This document shows, piece after piece, positions 8,557 through 13,649 of a DNA stretch of 37,947 nt. Within the stretch, counting starts at the first letter, position 1. Every line of letters begins with the position of its first letter. The notes under the pieces were generated by a model. It worked only from the letters and a program-made list of their open reading frames with translations. It was not told the origin of the DNA and did not search any database. A program made the position numbers and the translations under genes. Origin of the DNA: a virus; IMG/VR virus record IMGVR_UViG_3300021963_000308, positions 1 to 37,947 of that record. One strand, written 5' to 3'.

Positions 8557-8958
8557 TTAGTATTTTCCTATAAATCTAGGGTGACGTGCAACGCACCATC
8601 TGACTCCATCCCATCTGATTTTCACAGGCATGCCAAGACCAAACTTTGACGAATCCCTGCACAGGACGTTTTCTGGCTTACCATCGACAAGCACAGCAAT
8701 CATCTTTTGATTTTTGAACTTCCCGTGAACTGTGCCTTCTTTGACAGTATTCTCTGTCTTGATTTCCGACGATTCATTCATACCGACCTTATTCTTAAGT
8801 TCAGCAATACCTGCGTCAGTCCAGCGAACCTCCCAGAGATGCTGAGGTTTCTTGCTCTCAAGCCTAGTCCAATGCACGTCCTTTGTGAATTGCTCACGCA
8901 TTTCCTTCAGAATCTCCCTAGAGAGTCCGAGCGTTATAGATAGTTCTTTTTCATTCAT
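8557..8958 (-). CDS. Hypothetical protein with N-terminal HTH-like and C-terminal beta module
   Basis: 133 residues from ATG 8958; a longer frame reaching 9195 runs through tRNA genes and is not real. Residues about 1-55 (ELSITLGLSREILKEMREQF to WTDAGIAELKNK) resemble a helix-turn-helix/winged DNA-binding module. Residues 85-133 form a compact beta module with VLVDGKPENVLCRD and VRWCVARHPRFIGKY. It is the first gene after the tRNA array and is likely co-transcribed with it. A role in regulating or starting the late operon is possible, but this is inference from the HTH-like segment and position. Confidence 0.6.
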   Translation of the reverse strand: MNEKELSITLGLSREILKEMREQFTKDVHWTRLESKKPQHLWEVRWTDAGIAELKNKVGMNESSEIKTENTVKEGTVHGKFKNQKMIAVLVDGKPENVLCRDSSKFGLGMPVKIRWDGVRWCVARHPRFIGKY

Positions 8959-9005
8959 GTATGTACTATTGGGTTTAAAATCCTTGCATGTCAAGCGAAT
9001 GTAAA

Positions 9006-9081
9006 TGGTGGGTGCGGTTGGATTCGAACCAACGTTTCTTCCGTTATGAGCAGAGTGTTCTGACCTTTGAACTACACACCC
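9006..9081 (-). tRNA. tRNA-Met (CAT)
   Basis: Full cloverleaf on the minus strand: 7-bp acceptor GGGTGTG/CGCACCC, D-arm GTTC/GAAC, anticodon loop CTCATAA with CAT, T-arm GTTGG TTCGAAT CCAAC. Discriminator A is followed by an encoded CCA, the only one in the array. The C27-A43 pair in the anticodon stem is mismatched. Whether it is elongator Met or a lysidine-modified Ile2 tRNA cannot be told here. Confidence 0.9.
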
Positions 9082-9091
9082 CTGTAAAGAA

Positions 9092-9164
9092 TACGGCAAG
9101 CGGGGGTCGAACCCGCAACATCCAGTTTGGAAAACTGACACTCTGCCAATTGAGTTACTGCCGT
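9092..9164 (-). tRNA. tRNA-Gly (TCC)
   Basis: Acceptor ACGGCAG/TTGCCGT, anticodon stem TCAGT/ACTGG around loop TTTCCAA (anticodon TCC, reads GGA). T-arm GCGGG TTCGACC CCCGC. No encoded CCA. Confidence 0.93.
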
Positions 9165-9168
9165 AAAA

Positions 9169-9241
9169 TGGGACTAGCGGGACTTGAACCCACAACCAAC
9201 CGCTTAAAAGGCGGCTACTCTGACCATTGAGTTATAGTCCC
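9169..9241 (-). tRNA. tRNA-Lys (TTT)
   Basis: Acceptor GGGACTA/TAGTCCC, anticodon stem GCCGC/GCGGT with loop CTTTTAA (anticodon TTT, reads AAA/AAG). T-arm GTGGG TTCAAGT CCCGC. No encoded CCA. Confidence 0.93.
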
Positions 9242-9246
9242 GAAAG

Positions 9247-9317
9247 AACCCCGAAAGGGAGTCGAACCCCTGCTAAGAGAACCAAAATCTCCTGTGCTAC
9301 CATTACACCATCGGGGT
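9247..9317 (-). tRNA. tRNA-Gln (TTG)
   Basis: Acceptor ACCCCGA/TCGGGGT, anticodon stem GGAGA/TCTCT around TTTTGGT (anticodon TTG, reads CAA). T-arm AGGGG TTCGACT CCCTT. The discriminator would be T; no encoded CCA. Confidence 0.9.
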
Positions 9318-9322
9318 AAGTT

Positions 9323-9388
9323 AGACGCATGAAAGGAAATTTAACCTTTCTCCTCCGATGAACGGAATTCAACTTAAACTAATGCGTC
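9323..9388 (-). other. Aberrant tRNA-like element in the tRNA array
   Basis: It occupies one tRNA-sized slot between tRNA-Ser(GCT) and tRNA-Gln. Perfect 7-bp acceptor-like stem GACGCAT/ATGCGTC; a weak D-like arm (GTTT/GAAT, 5-nt loop). The anticodon-like hairpin is best with either a 5-nt loop (TTCCG/CGGAG) or a 7-nt loop GTTCATC that would show TCA. The T-like arm is a perfect 6-bp hairpin GAAAGG/CCTTTC with loop TTAAATTT. The canonical TTC-A/G-A-x-T loop and a normal variable region are missing. About 65 nt, no CCA. It could be a decayed tRNA, a minimal tRNA, or a tRNA mimic/processing substrate. Confidence 0.55.
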
Positions 9389-9394
9389 AAAGAG

Positions 9395-9479
9395 CGGAGA
9401 AGGCAGGATTTGAACCTGCGGTGGTTTTACCCACAGGTCTTTAGCAAAGACCCGCAATAAGCCTCTCTGCCACTTCTCC
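9395..9479 (-). tRNA. tRNA-Ser (GCT)
   Basis: Class II tRNA with long variable arm. Acceptor GGAGAAG/CTTCTCC, anticodon stem GGTCT/AGACC with loop TTGCTAA (anticodon GCT, reads AGC/AGT). T-arm GCAGG TTCAAAT CCTGC, discriminator G as expected for Ser. Confidence 0.93.
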
Positions 9480-9484
9480 TAGAA

Positions 9485-9556
9485 TCGACCCACTAGGAAT
9501 CGAACCTAGATGACTCGCTTAGAAGGCGAGTGTTCTATCCGTTGAACTATGGGTCG
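9485..9556 (-). tRNA. tRNA-Arg (TCT)
   Basis: Acceptor CGACCCA/TGGGTCG, anticodon stem CTCGC/GCGAG around CTTCTAA (anticodon TCT, reads AGA). T-arm CTAGG TTCGATT CCTAG. Confidence 0.93.
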
Positions 9557-9561
9557 TAAAG

Positions 9562-9646
9562 TAGAGGGTACAGGATTTGAACCTGTGGGAGTTTTACCTC
9601 CTTCTGTTTTCAAGACAGATGCAATAGACCACTCTGCCAACCCTCT
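9562..9646 (-). tRNA. tRNA-Ser (TGA)
   Basis: Class II tRNA with long variable arm. Acceptor AGAGGGT/ACCCTCT, anticodon stem TCTGT/ACAGA with loop CTTGAAA (anticodon TGA, reads TCA). T-arm ACAGG TTCAAAT CCTGT. The discriminator appears to be A, unusual for Ser. Confidence 0.9.
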
Positions 9647-9650
9647 AAAG

Positions 9651-9722
9651 AGCCTTGTGTCAGATTTGAACTGACGACCCTCTGTTTACAAAACAGATGC
9701 ACTACCGCTGTGCTAACAAGGC
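9651..9722 (-). tRNA. tRNA-Thr (TGT)
   Basis: First gene of the array in transcription order. Acceptor GCCTTGT/ACAAGGC, anticodon stem TCTGT/ACAGA with loop TTTGTAA (anticodon TGT, reads ACA). T-arm GTCAG TTCAAAT CTGAC. The discriminator would be T; no encoded CCA. Confidence 0.9.
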
Positions 9723-9741
9723 GAAATCAAAGAACACCTGC

Positions 9742-9769
9742 ATAATTACGATACGATATCTGCTGTCAA
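9742..9769 (-). promoter_or_regulatory. Sigma70-like promoter of the tRNA array
   Basis: Minus strand: -35 TTGACA (9764-9769, 6/6), 16-nt spacer, -10 AATTAT (9742-9747, 4/6). Predicted start about 13 nt upstream of tRNA-Thr, so it would drive the array and possibly the gene at 8557-8958 beyond it. Confidence 0.55.
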
Positions 9770-10330
9770 CATGTTTCGTAAACAATTGGTTCTTTTTAAC
9801 TCTAATTTAATTATTCGCTTGACATCACTTCCTCCTTCCCCCCCTATAACCCCCCTGTCTCGCTTCGCTCGACTGCCACACGTCCCCTTTTTGGGATAAA
9901 AAGAATCCCTAAGGTGACCCGTTATATCCCAAGGGCGGGGGAAAAACGGCGACCCCCTCCCCCCCCCTGTGGCTGGGCTGGGGTTTTGGGGGCTGGGCGT
10001 AGGGCTGGGACGGCTCACCTTTTTGGAGGGTAAAGGGTAGGGTGTGGGGACGGGTTTCAGGGGGTGTGATTGCTGGTGTCCTGCGTGGTCGCTGGAGCGG
10101 TTTGGCGGTAGGGTTGCTGGGGTAGTATTCGTTCCGAATCTGGCAGGTGCTGAGAGGCACGGGAGACGTTCCGAGTTCGTCAGTCAGGTGAGCGTCGGCA
10201 GGGTGTCAGGCTGACGTGCTGAGGGTGTGAACTGACTGGTGCTGGGCGTGGCACGTACCGGACACTTCGACGGCTTGCTGGACGAACTGAGCGTGAGCGT
10301 CAGGCCGTGAGCGTGTGAACCTGAGCAAAC
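9770..10330. other. GC-rich stretch without supported gene
   Basis: About 560 bp with long C- and G-runs and many GCTGA/TGAGCG words. The open frames here on the minus strand are Pro/Arg/Ser-rich and are what runs of C would give by chance; none has a believable start or family. It lies between the end of the cassette array and the tRNA promoter. It may contain decayed cassette material (for example CGACGGCTTG at about 10279 on the plus strand resembles the GACGGCTTA word found before some cassette starts). Apart from the G-run motif I see no defined element. Confidence 0.5.
9975..10009 (+). other. G-quadruplex-type motif
   Basis: Six G-runs of 3-5 within 35 nt on the plus strand (GGG, GGGG, GGGGG, GGG, GGG, GGG) separated by loops of 2-4 nt. 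This satisfies the usual four-run G4 rule with spare runs. The minus strand has matching C-runs just to the left (9951-9967). Role unknown; could pause replication or transcription. Confidence 0.5.
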
Positions 10331-10355
10331 GAAAAAGCCCCCATCGCTGGGGGCT
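10331..10355 (-). terminator. Intrinsic terminator 1 of the cassette array
   Basis: Minus-strand stem AGCCCCC/GGGGGCT, 6-nt loop, followed by a run of five U. 21 nt after the stop of the gene at 10377. Confidence 0.85.
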
Positions 10356-10376
10356 GTAGTCGGGCTGGGGTTTGGT

Positions 10377-10628
10377 TCAATCCCAGAGTTTCCAGAGGTT
10401 GCGTCCGAGAGCCTGAATGTGCTTCGGCTGACGACGCATCGCCTGTTGCGAGGCACGATAGTGTCGTGCTTCGGCTTGGCTGAGGGCGAGTGCTTCGGCT
10501 TCAGTCAGGGCGAGATGTTCAATCTGCTTTAAGACCAGCGGAGACGATTGAGGGTGATTCTGCACGGCAGGTGCAGGCTGTGCTACTGGCTGGGTAGCGG
10601 GTGAGAGAGCCTTGGGTTTGTGTGCCAC
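10377..10628 (-). CDS. Cassette gene 7: Ala/Gln-rich hypothetical protein
   Basis: 83 residues from GTG 10628. The start context CGTGGCACACAAACCC matches the first half of the leader shared by the other cassettes, but the hairpin part is absent. Pro/Ala/Gln-rich first 30 residues, then an amphipathic Ala/Glu helix (ALTEAEALALSQAEARHYRA) and a basic end with W (LGRNLWKLWD). It is the last cassette in transcription order. No family recognised; a small helical nucleic-acid- or protein-binding factor is possible. Confidence 0.5.
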   Translation of the reverse strand: MAHKPKALSPATQPVAQPAPAVQNHPQSSPLVLKQIEHLALTEAEALALSQAEARHYRASQQAMRRQPKHIQALGRNLWKLWD

Positions 10629-10667
10629 GACGTGAGTTTAGACTGCTAGCGTCGGGACGTGCAACAG

Positions 10668-10692
10668 AAAAAAGCCCCCATTGCTGGGGGCT
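10668..10692 (-). terminator. Intrinsic terminator 2 of the cassette array
   Basis: Stem AGCCCCC/GGGGGCT with loop AGCAAT on the minus strand, then six U. 7 nt after the stop of the gene at 10699. Confidence 0.88.
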
Positions 10693-10698
10693 GGTTTC

Positions 10699-11169
10699 TT
10701 ACTCGTAATGTGGGCGGGTGTGGCTGACTGATGCGAACGGAACTGCCTCTGCGTACAGCACGTGCGTCGCACAGCGGGGAGATGCCGACCAATGTGCTGG
10801 AACTTTAGCGTCAGGGTTCGGACTCAGAACGTCAGGGTCACCTTGGAACTTCGCCCCGTGACTGTCTCGCATTTCCTGCTTATAGGCTTCCATCAATTTC
10901 CCGTCGTCAAGGTTCACGCATCCGATGTATTCGCACACGACGGGGGTAAGCCAGTCGTAGTACCAGCCTCCCTCTTCGTGCCCGCCGAACTCTCGGCTGA
11001 TGGTGTACAGGCATAGGAACGGGGTCAGGTGACTCGGCTCATTTGCGTACAGTTGGCAGAACTCAGTCAGGTTGCTCAGGTCGTGTTTCAGGTTGCTGAC
11101 AATCTCGTCAGCGGAGTGATTCTGGGGAGAGGCAGAATCGGAATTGCTCCCAGCGGGGTTGTGTTCCAC
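10699..11169 (-). CDS. Cassette gene 6: hypothetical 156-residue protein
   Basis: Starts at GTG 11169 with the shared leader peptide (M/V)EHNPAGSNSDSASPQN. After about 25 leader residues comes a unique body: helices with Cys/Leu (LTEFCQLYANEPSHL), then REFGGHEEGGWYYDWLTPVV around residues 58-77 and a Pro/His-rich end. A longer frame runs upstream through the terminator but has no start with support. GTG is the only start shared by the cassettes. Followed by its own terminator. I do not recognise the body; the G-G-H-E-E-G-G-W-Y-Y-D segment is distinctive enough for a profile search. Confidence 0.6.
   Translation of the reverse strand: MEHNPAGSNSDSASPQNHSADEIVSNLKHDLSNLTEFCQLYANEPSHLTPFLCLYTISREFGGHEEGGWYYDWLTPVVCEYIGCVNLDDGKLMEAYKQEMRDSHGAKFQGDPDVLSPNPDAKVPAHWSASPRCATHVLYAEAVPFASVSHTRPHYE
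11118..11169 (-). ncRNA. Cassette leader RNA structure, copy F
   Basis: From GTG 11169: purine box GGGAG at offset 18-22, then hairpin GATTCTG/CAGAATC (11118-11139) with loop CCTCTCCC. The last five loop bases (CTCCC) are complementary to the purine box. Same offsets as the other five copies. Confidence 0.7.
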
Positions 11170-11209
11170 GCCCTGAGCGTAAGCCGTCAGGCACAACAGG
11201 CACAACAAC

Positions 11210-11236
11210 AAAAAAGCCCCCCATTGCTGGGGGGCT
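11210..11236 (-). terminator. Intrinsic terminator 3 of the cassette array
   Basis: Stem AGCCCCCC/GGGGGGCT (one pair longer than its siblings), loop AGCAAT, then a U run. 6 nt after the stop of the gene at 11243. Confidence 0.88.
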
Positions 11237-11242
11237 GGTTCG

Positions 11243-11674
11243 TTAGTCGCAGTCTTCGTCTTCGTCTTCGTCGGGAAAGTCTTCCTCAAGACCCCCCAAG
11301 TCGTCGCTGTACTCTGCAATGCTCAGCCCGATGCAGAACGAAAGCAGTTCGTCGTAGCCTTCGATTTCCGTCCGAAGTTTTTCGGCTTCGGCTTCGCTGA
11401 ACCCGACTTCATTAGGAACGTTGCCTGACATTGCGAACTGCGTCAGGACGTTCAGTCGTTCGACGACGTTGCGGTCTTTTTTGCTCCAGCCTTTCTTGAG
11501 CGTTCCGAGTACGGCGAAGATGTTGCCGTCGACGTTCCAGTCGATTCGTGGCAGTTCGCCTTTGTACGTTCCGAGAATCCAGTTGCGGAACTTGAGGGTC
11601 ACAGGAAACACGTCCTGAGCGTTGACGCTGGGGGAGACAGCGTCGTTCTTTTCCCCGTGGTTGTTAGTTTCCAC
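11243..11674 (-). CDS. Cassette gene 5: acidic-tailed hypothetical protein
   Basis: 143 residues from GTG 11674 with the leader peptide (M/V)ETNNHGEKNDAVSPSV. The body contains PRIDWNVDGNIFAVLGTLKK (about residues 43-62) followed by a helix KKDRNVVERLNVLTQFAMSG, and ends in a highly acidic tail (FPDEDEDEDCD). The D-G-N-x-F-A-V-L-G segment recurs in small proteins of actinobacterial plasmids and phages, but I know no function. The acidic tail could mimic DNA. The leader and terminator are shared with neighbours while the body is not, so it behaves as a swappable insert. Confidence 0.6.
   Translation of the reverse strand: METNNHGEKNDAVSPSVNAQDVFPVTLKFRNWILGTYKGELPRIDWNVDGNIFAVLGTLKKGWSKKDRNVVERLNVLTQFAMSGNVPNEVGFSEAEAEKLRTEIEGYDELLSFCIGLSIAEYSDDLGGLEEDFPDEDEDEDCD
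11624..11674 (-). ncRNA. Cassette leader RNA structure, copy A
   Basis: From GTG 11674: purine box GGGGA (11652-11656), hairpin GACGCTG/CAGCGTC (11624-11644) with loop TCTCCCC. The loop end TCCCC pairs with the purine box. An extra small hairpin CGTGG/CCACG can form at the start codon. Confidence 0.7.
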
Positions 11675-11724
11675 GAACACAACGTAGTAAAAACCCTGAT
11701 ACGCCCGCAACAAAAAACCTAAAC

Positions 11725-11751
11725 AAAAAAACCCCCCATTGCTGGGGGGCT
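11725..11751 (-). terminator. Intrinsic terminator 4 of the cassette array
   Basis: Six G-C pairs, loop AGCAAT, followed by seven U. The flanking pair is lost compared with the other copies. 6 nt after the stop of the gene at 11758. Confidence 0.85.
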
Positions 11752-11757
11752 GGTTCG

Positions 11758-12180
11758 TTAGTTCTTAGACGTGTCCACGTTGCGGGGTTGCCTGACCAGA
11801 ATCCTGAACTGCAAAGTAGCCAGTTCTCGTTCGCCCGCACGTTCCAGAACTTCGGTCAGGCGTTCGCCAATGTCAAGGTGCTGGGCGTCCGTCAGTTTTT
11901 TTATGTCCTGCGAGGCGGGAAGATTGTCGTGCATAATGACGAAGACGTTTGAGTCGTCCTCGCTGACGTGGACGCCCTTCTCGTCTTCCACGAACCAGCC
12001 GACGTTCCGAACCTGAACCAACAGCGTGGGGTGAATGTCCATTTCACTTTTGTCGAACTCGCACAACCCGACGAACTTCGGGACGTCGAACAGTTTTAGC
12101 AATGCGTTGTCAAAGCCGACAACAGGCTGACGAAGGGGGGAGGCTTCGTCGTTCTTTCCCCCGATGCGGTTGTAGTCCAC
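11758..12180 (-). CDS. Cassette gene 4: hypothetical 140-residue protein
   Basis: GTG start at 12180 with a diverged leader peptide (M/V)DYNRIGGKNDEASPLR. The body is mixed alpha/beta: FDNALLKLFDVPKFVGLCEF, then beta segments PTLLVQVRNVGWFVEDEKG and SNVFVIMHDNLPAS, an amphipathic helix ERLTEVLERAGERELA, and a final strand TLQFRILVRQPR. Overall acidic. No family recognised. Its leader has a different hairpin sequence from its neighbours yet keeps the pairing, which is key evidence for the RNA structure. Confidence 0.6.
   Translation of the reverse strand: MDYNRIGGKNDEASPLRQPVVGFDNALLKLFDVPKFVGLCEFDKSEMDIHPTLLVQVRNVGWFVEDEKGVHVSEDDSNVFVIMHDNLPASQDIKKLTDAQHLDIGERLTEVLERAGERELATLQFRILVRQPRNVDTSKN
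12129..12180 (-). ncRNA. Cassette leader RNA structure, copy C
   Basis: From GTG 12180: purine box GGGGG at offset 18-22, hairpin GACGAAG/CTTCGTC (12129-12150), loop CCTCCCCC. The loop end CCCCC pairs with the purine box. The stem differs from copies A/B at two pairs, both compensated. Confidence 0.7.
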
Positions 12181-12219
12181 GAACAAAAACTAAAGCCGTC
12201 CTGAAAAAACAACAACAAC

Positions 12220-12244
12220 AAAAAAGCCCCCATCGCTGGGGGCT
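12220..12244 (-). terminator. Intrinsic terminator 5 of the cassette array
   Basis: Stem AGCCCCC/GGGGGCT, loop AGCGAT, then six U and a U/G-rich tail. 7 nt after the stop of the gene at 12252. Confidence 0.88.
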
Positions 12245-12251
12245 GTAGTTG

Positions 12252-12788
12252 TTATCCGTACACCACGTCGTCGGCTACGGCGATTTGCAGGAAGCAATCG
12301 TCGTCTACTCCGTCGAAGTCGAAGGCGTCTCGCAACTGTTCCGCTTCGTCGTTCAAGCCGAGTTCATAGCATTGGACAATCATAAGGAACTTGAAGATAC
12401 GTTCCTTAGGGTAAGGCTTGTGCTTCGGGTTCGCAACGTACGCCCTGAACGACTGGATTGCAGAGTCGCAGGTGATTTTCCTGTACTCGCTGTCGGGGTG
12501 TCCGTCAGCGTTCAGCCTGATGGTGACTGACCAGTCGGCACGGGCGGGTTTCCCGCTGGGCGTTTTCATCTCGCTGTGAGCAAAAGCAGCGTCAAGAAAG
12601 CCTTCGCCGTTGAACTTACCTTTAATCTGAAACCACGAAGGGTTGATGCCAGTTTCGAGAGCGGAGTTCAGTTCGCTTGCGACGAACAAGGCGAGTTTGA
12701 GTTTACGGGCGTTGCTGACAACATCGTCAGCCGATTGACTCTGGGAAGGGACAGAGTCGGGATTGCTTCCTGCGGGGTTGTGTTCCAC
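12252..12788 (-). CDS. Cassette gene 3: hypothetical 178-residue protein
   Basis: GTG start at 12788 with leader peptide (M/V)EHNPAGSNPDSVPSQS. A longer frame starting MGAFLF is an artefact of the terminator sequence. The body has an N-terminal helix (ARKLKLALFVASELNSALE), a beta section with WSVTIRLNADGHPDSEYRK (about residues 86-104), and a helical part YPKERIFKFLMIVQCYELG, ending in an acidic stretch (FDFDGVDDDCFLQIAVADD). The largest cassette insert; acidic overall. Family not recognised. Confidence 0.6.
   Translation of the reverse strand: MEHNPAGSNPDSVPSQSQSADDVVSNARKLKLALFVASELNSALETGINPSWFQIKGKFNGEGFLDAAFAHSEMKTPSGKPARADWSVTIRLNADGHPDSEYRKITCDSAIQSFRAYVANPKHKPYPKERIFKFLMIVQCYELGLNDEAEQLRDAFDFDGVDDDCFLQIAVADDVVYG
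12737..12788 (-). ncRNA. Cassette leader RNA structure, copy D
   Basis: From GTG 12788: purine box GGAAG at offset 18-22, hairpin GACTCTG/CAGAGTC (12737-12758), loop TCCCTTCC. The loop end CTTCC matches GGAAG, so two G-C pairs of the other copies are replaced by A-U on both sides. Confidence 0.72.
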
Positions 12789-12825
12789 GTATTCAACAAA
12801 CACGTACAGCAAAACGATTGCAAAC

Positions 12826-12850
12826 AAAAAAGCCCCCATTGCTGGGGGCT
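12826..12850 (-). terminator. Intrinsic terminator 6 of the cassette array
   Basis: Stem AGCCCCC/GGGGGCT, loop AGCAAT, six U. 7 nt after the stop of the gene at 12858. Confidence 0.88.
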
Positions 12851-12857
12851 GTGTTTG

Positions 12858-13238
12858 TCAGGTATAGGATTCGCCTTCCTCCAGTTCGTCCATCCTGTCT
12901 TCGTGCAGAACTTCGTGGTCAGGGCGTTCGTCGTTCGCTTCACCTAGCACGTTGTCTATGGATTCCATCACGACGTTTTCCCAATGCTCCATTAGTCCTT
13001 CTTGAATCTGTCCCTTAATCGTTTCCAGTTGCGGACGTGTCAGCGATTTCAGTCGGCTGTCTCCGTCCAATGCCATTAGCACATCTTCGTCAGTAATCAG
13101 GACGTACTCGATTCCGACGGATTTGCACGTGTAGTTAATGTGACCTAGTGATTCGTCCTGAGCGTTAATTAGACCATTAACAGGTTGATTCTGGGGAGAG
13201 ACAGAATCGGGTTTGCTCCCTGCGGGTTTGTGTTCCAC
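12858..13238 (-). CDS. Cassette gene 2: acidic hypothetical 126-residue protein
   Basis: GTG start at 13238 with leader peptide (M/V)EHKPAGSKPDSVSPQN. The body starts near INAQDESLGHINYTCKSV, continues IEYVLITDEDVLMALDGD and RLKSLTRPQLETIKGQIQEG, then a long acidic helical C-terminus (NVLGEANDERPDHEVL, DELEEGESYT). The upstream MGAFLF extension lies inside the previous terminator and is rejected. No family recognised. Net negative charge is shared with several other cassette products. Confidence 0.6.
   Translation of the reverse strand: MEHKPAGSKPDSVSPQNQPVNGLINAQDESLGHINYTCKSVGIEYVLITDEDVLMALDGDSRLKSLTRPQLETIKGQIQEGLMEHWENVVMESIDNVLGEANDERPDHEVLHEDRMDELEEGESYT
13187..13238 (-). ncRNA. Cassette leader RNA structure, copy E
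   Basis: From GTG 13238: purine box GGGAG at offset 18-22, hairpin GATTCTG/CAGAATC (13187-13208), loop TCTCTCCC. The loop end CTCCC pairs with the purine box. Confidence 0.7.
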
Positions 13239-13275
13239 GTCGAAAAAATAGAACTCGCCGAAAACATACGCAAAC

Positions 13276-13300
13276 AAAAAAGCCCCCATTGCTGGGGGCT
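13276..13300 (-). terminator. Intrinsic terminator 7 of the cassette array
   Basis: Stem AGCCCCC/GGGGGCT (13281-13300), loop AGCAAT, six U. 7 nt after the stop of the gene at 13308. Confidence 0.88.
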
Positions 13301-13307
13301 GTAGTTG

Positions 13308-13613
13308 TTATTCCTTCGCCTGTTTGAGCCTGAAGCCGTTCAGCGTCTTCGACGCAAGGGAGAACAGAACCTTTGCGTCTTTCTCGTTCACGTTGTGGTG
13401 ATGTGCCTGTTCGACGAACTTCATCGCTTCGCTGATGTTATCGGCGATTTTGTTCGCAGAGTACACCAGCCCGTTTCGCTTGGAACGAGTGCGGTTCAGT
13501 TTGCGAAAGAACGTTTGGGCGTATGCGGGTTGGGCGGTTGCCGACAATGCCGTCGACTGGCTGACGCTGGGGGAGACAGCGTCGGGTGATTCCCCGTGGT
13601 TGTTAGTTTCCAC
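13308..13613 (-). CDS. Cassette gene 1: basic hypothetical 101-residue protein
   Basis: GTG start at 13613 with leader peptide (M/V)ETNNHGESPDAVSPSV, followed by an Ala/Ser/Thr/Gln linker and a basic helical body: TFFRKLNRTRSKRNGLVY, then NKIADNISEAMKFVEQAHHH and VLFSLASKTLNGFRLKQAKE. No other in-frame start exists before the body. It is the first cassette in transcription order and the only clearly basic one of the leader-bearing set. Family not recognised. Confidence 0.6.
   Translation of the reverse strand: METNNHGESPDAVSPSVSQSTALSATAQPAYAQTFFRKLNRTRSKRNGLVYSANKIADNISEAMKFVEQAHHHNVNEKDAKVLFSLASKTLNGFRLKQAKE
13563..13613 (-). ncRNA. Cassette leader RNA structure, copy B
   Basis: From GTG 13613: purine box GGGGA, hairpin GACGCTG/CAGCGTC (13563-13583) with loop TCTCCCC whose end TCCCC pairs with the box. 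The first 22 nt are identical to copy A. Confidence 0.7.
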
Positions 13614-13649
13614 GTCCTGACTGTGTAAGCCGTCGGGGGCTGATGCAAC

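Noticed and set aside
8959-9195. N-terminal extension of the gene at 8557-8958 through the tRNA genes
   Set aside because: The extension is translated tRNA sequence; ATG 8958 is the first start outside the tRNA array.
9323-9388. Opal suppressor tRNA (anticodon TCA) implying recoded TGA
   Set aside because: Many genes here end with TGA at stop/start overlaps (for example 20969, 22173, 24487), so TGA is a normal stop; the loop also lacks standard tRNA features.
9746-10456. Pro/Arg/Ser-rich minus-strand frames in the GC-rich island
   Set aside because: Produced by C-runs and lacking stops by composition; no plausible start, motif or terminator partner.
12788-13289. Cassette frames beginning MGAFLF inside terminators
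   Set aside because: The ATG-GGG-GCT-TTT-TTG-TTT codons are the terminator stem and U-run of the previous cassette; translation there would need the terminated part of the transcript, and the common GTG leader lies further downstream.
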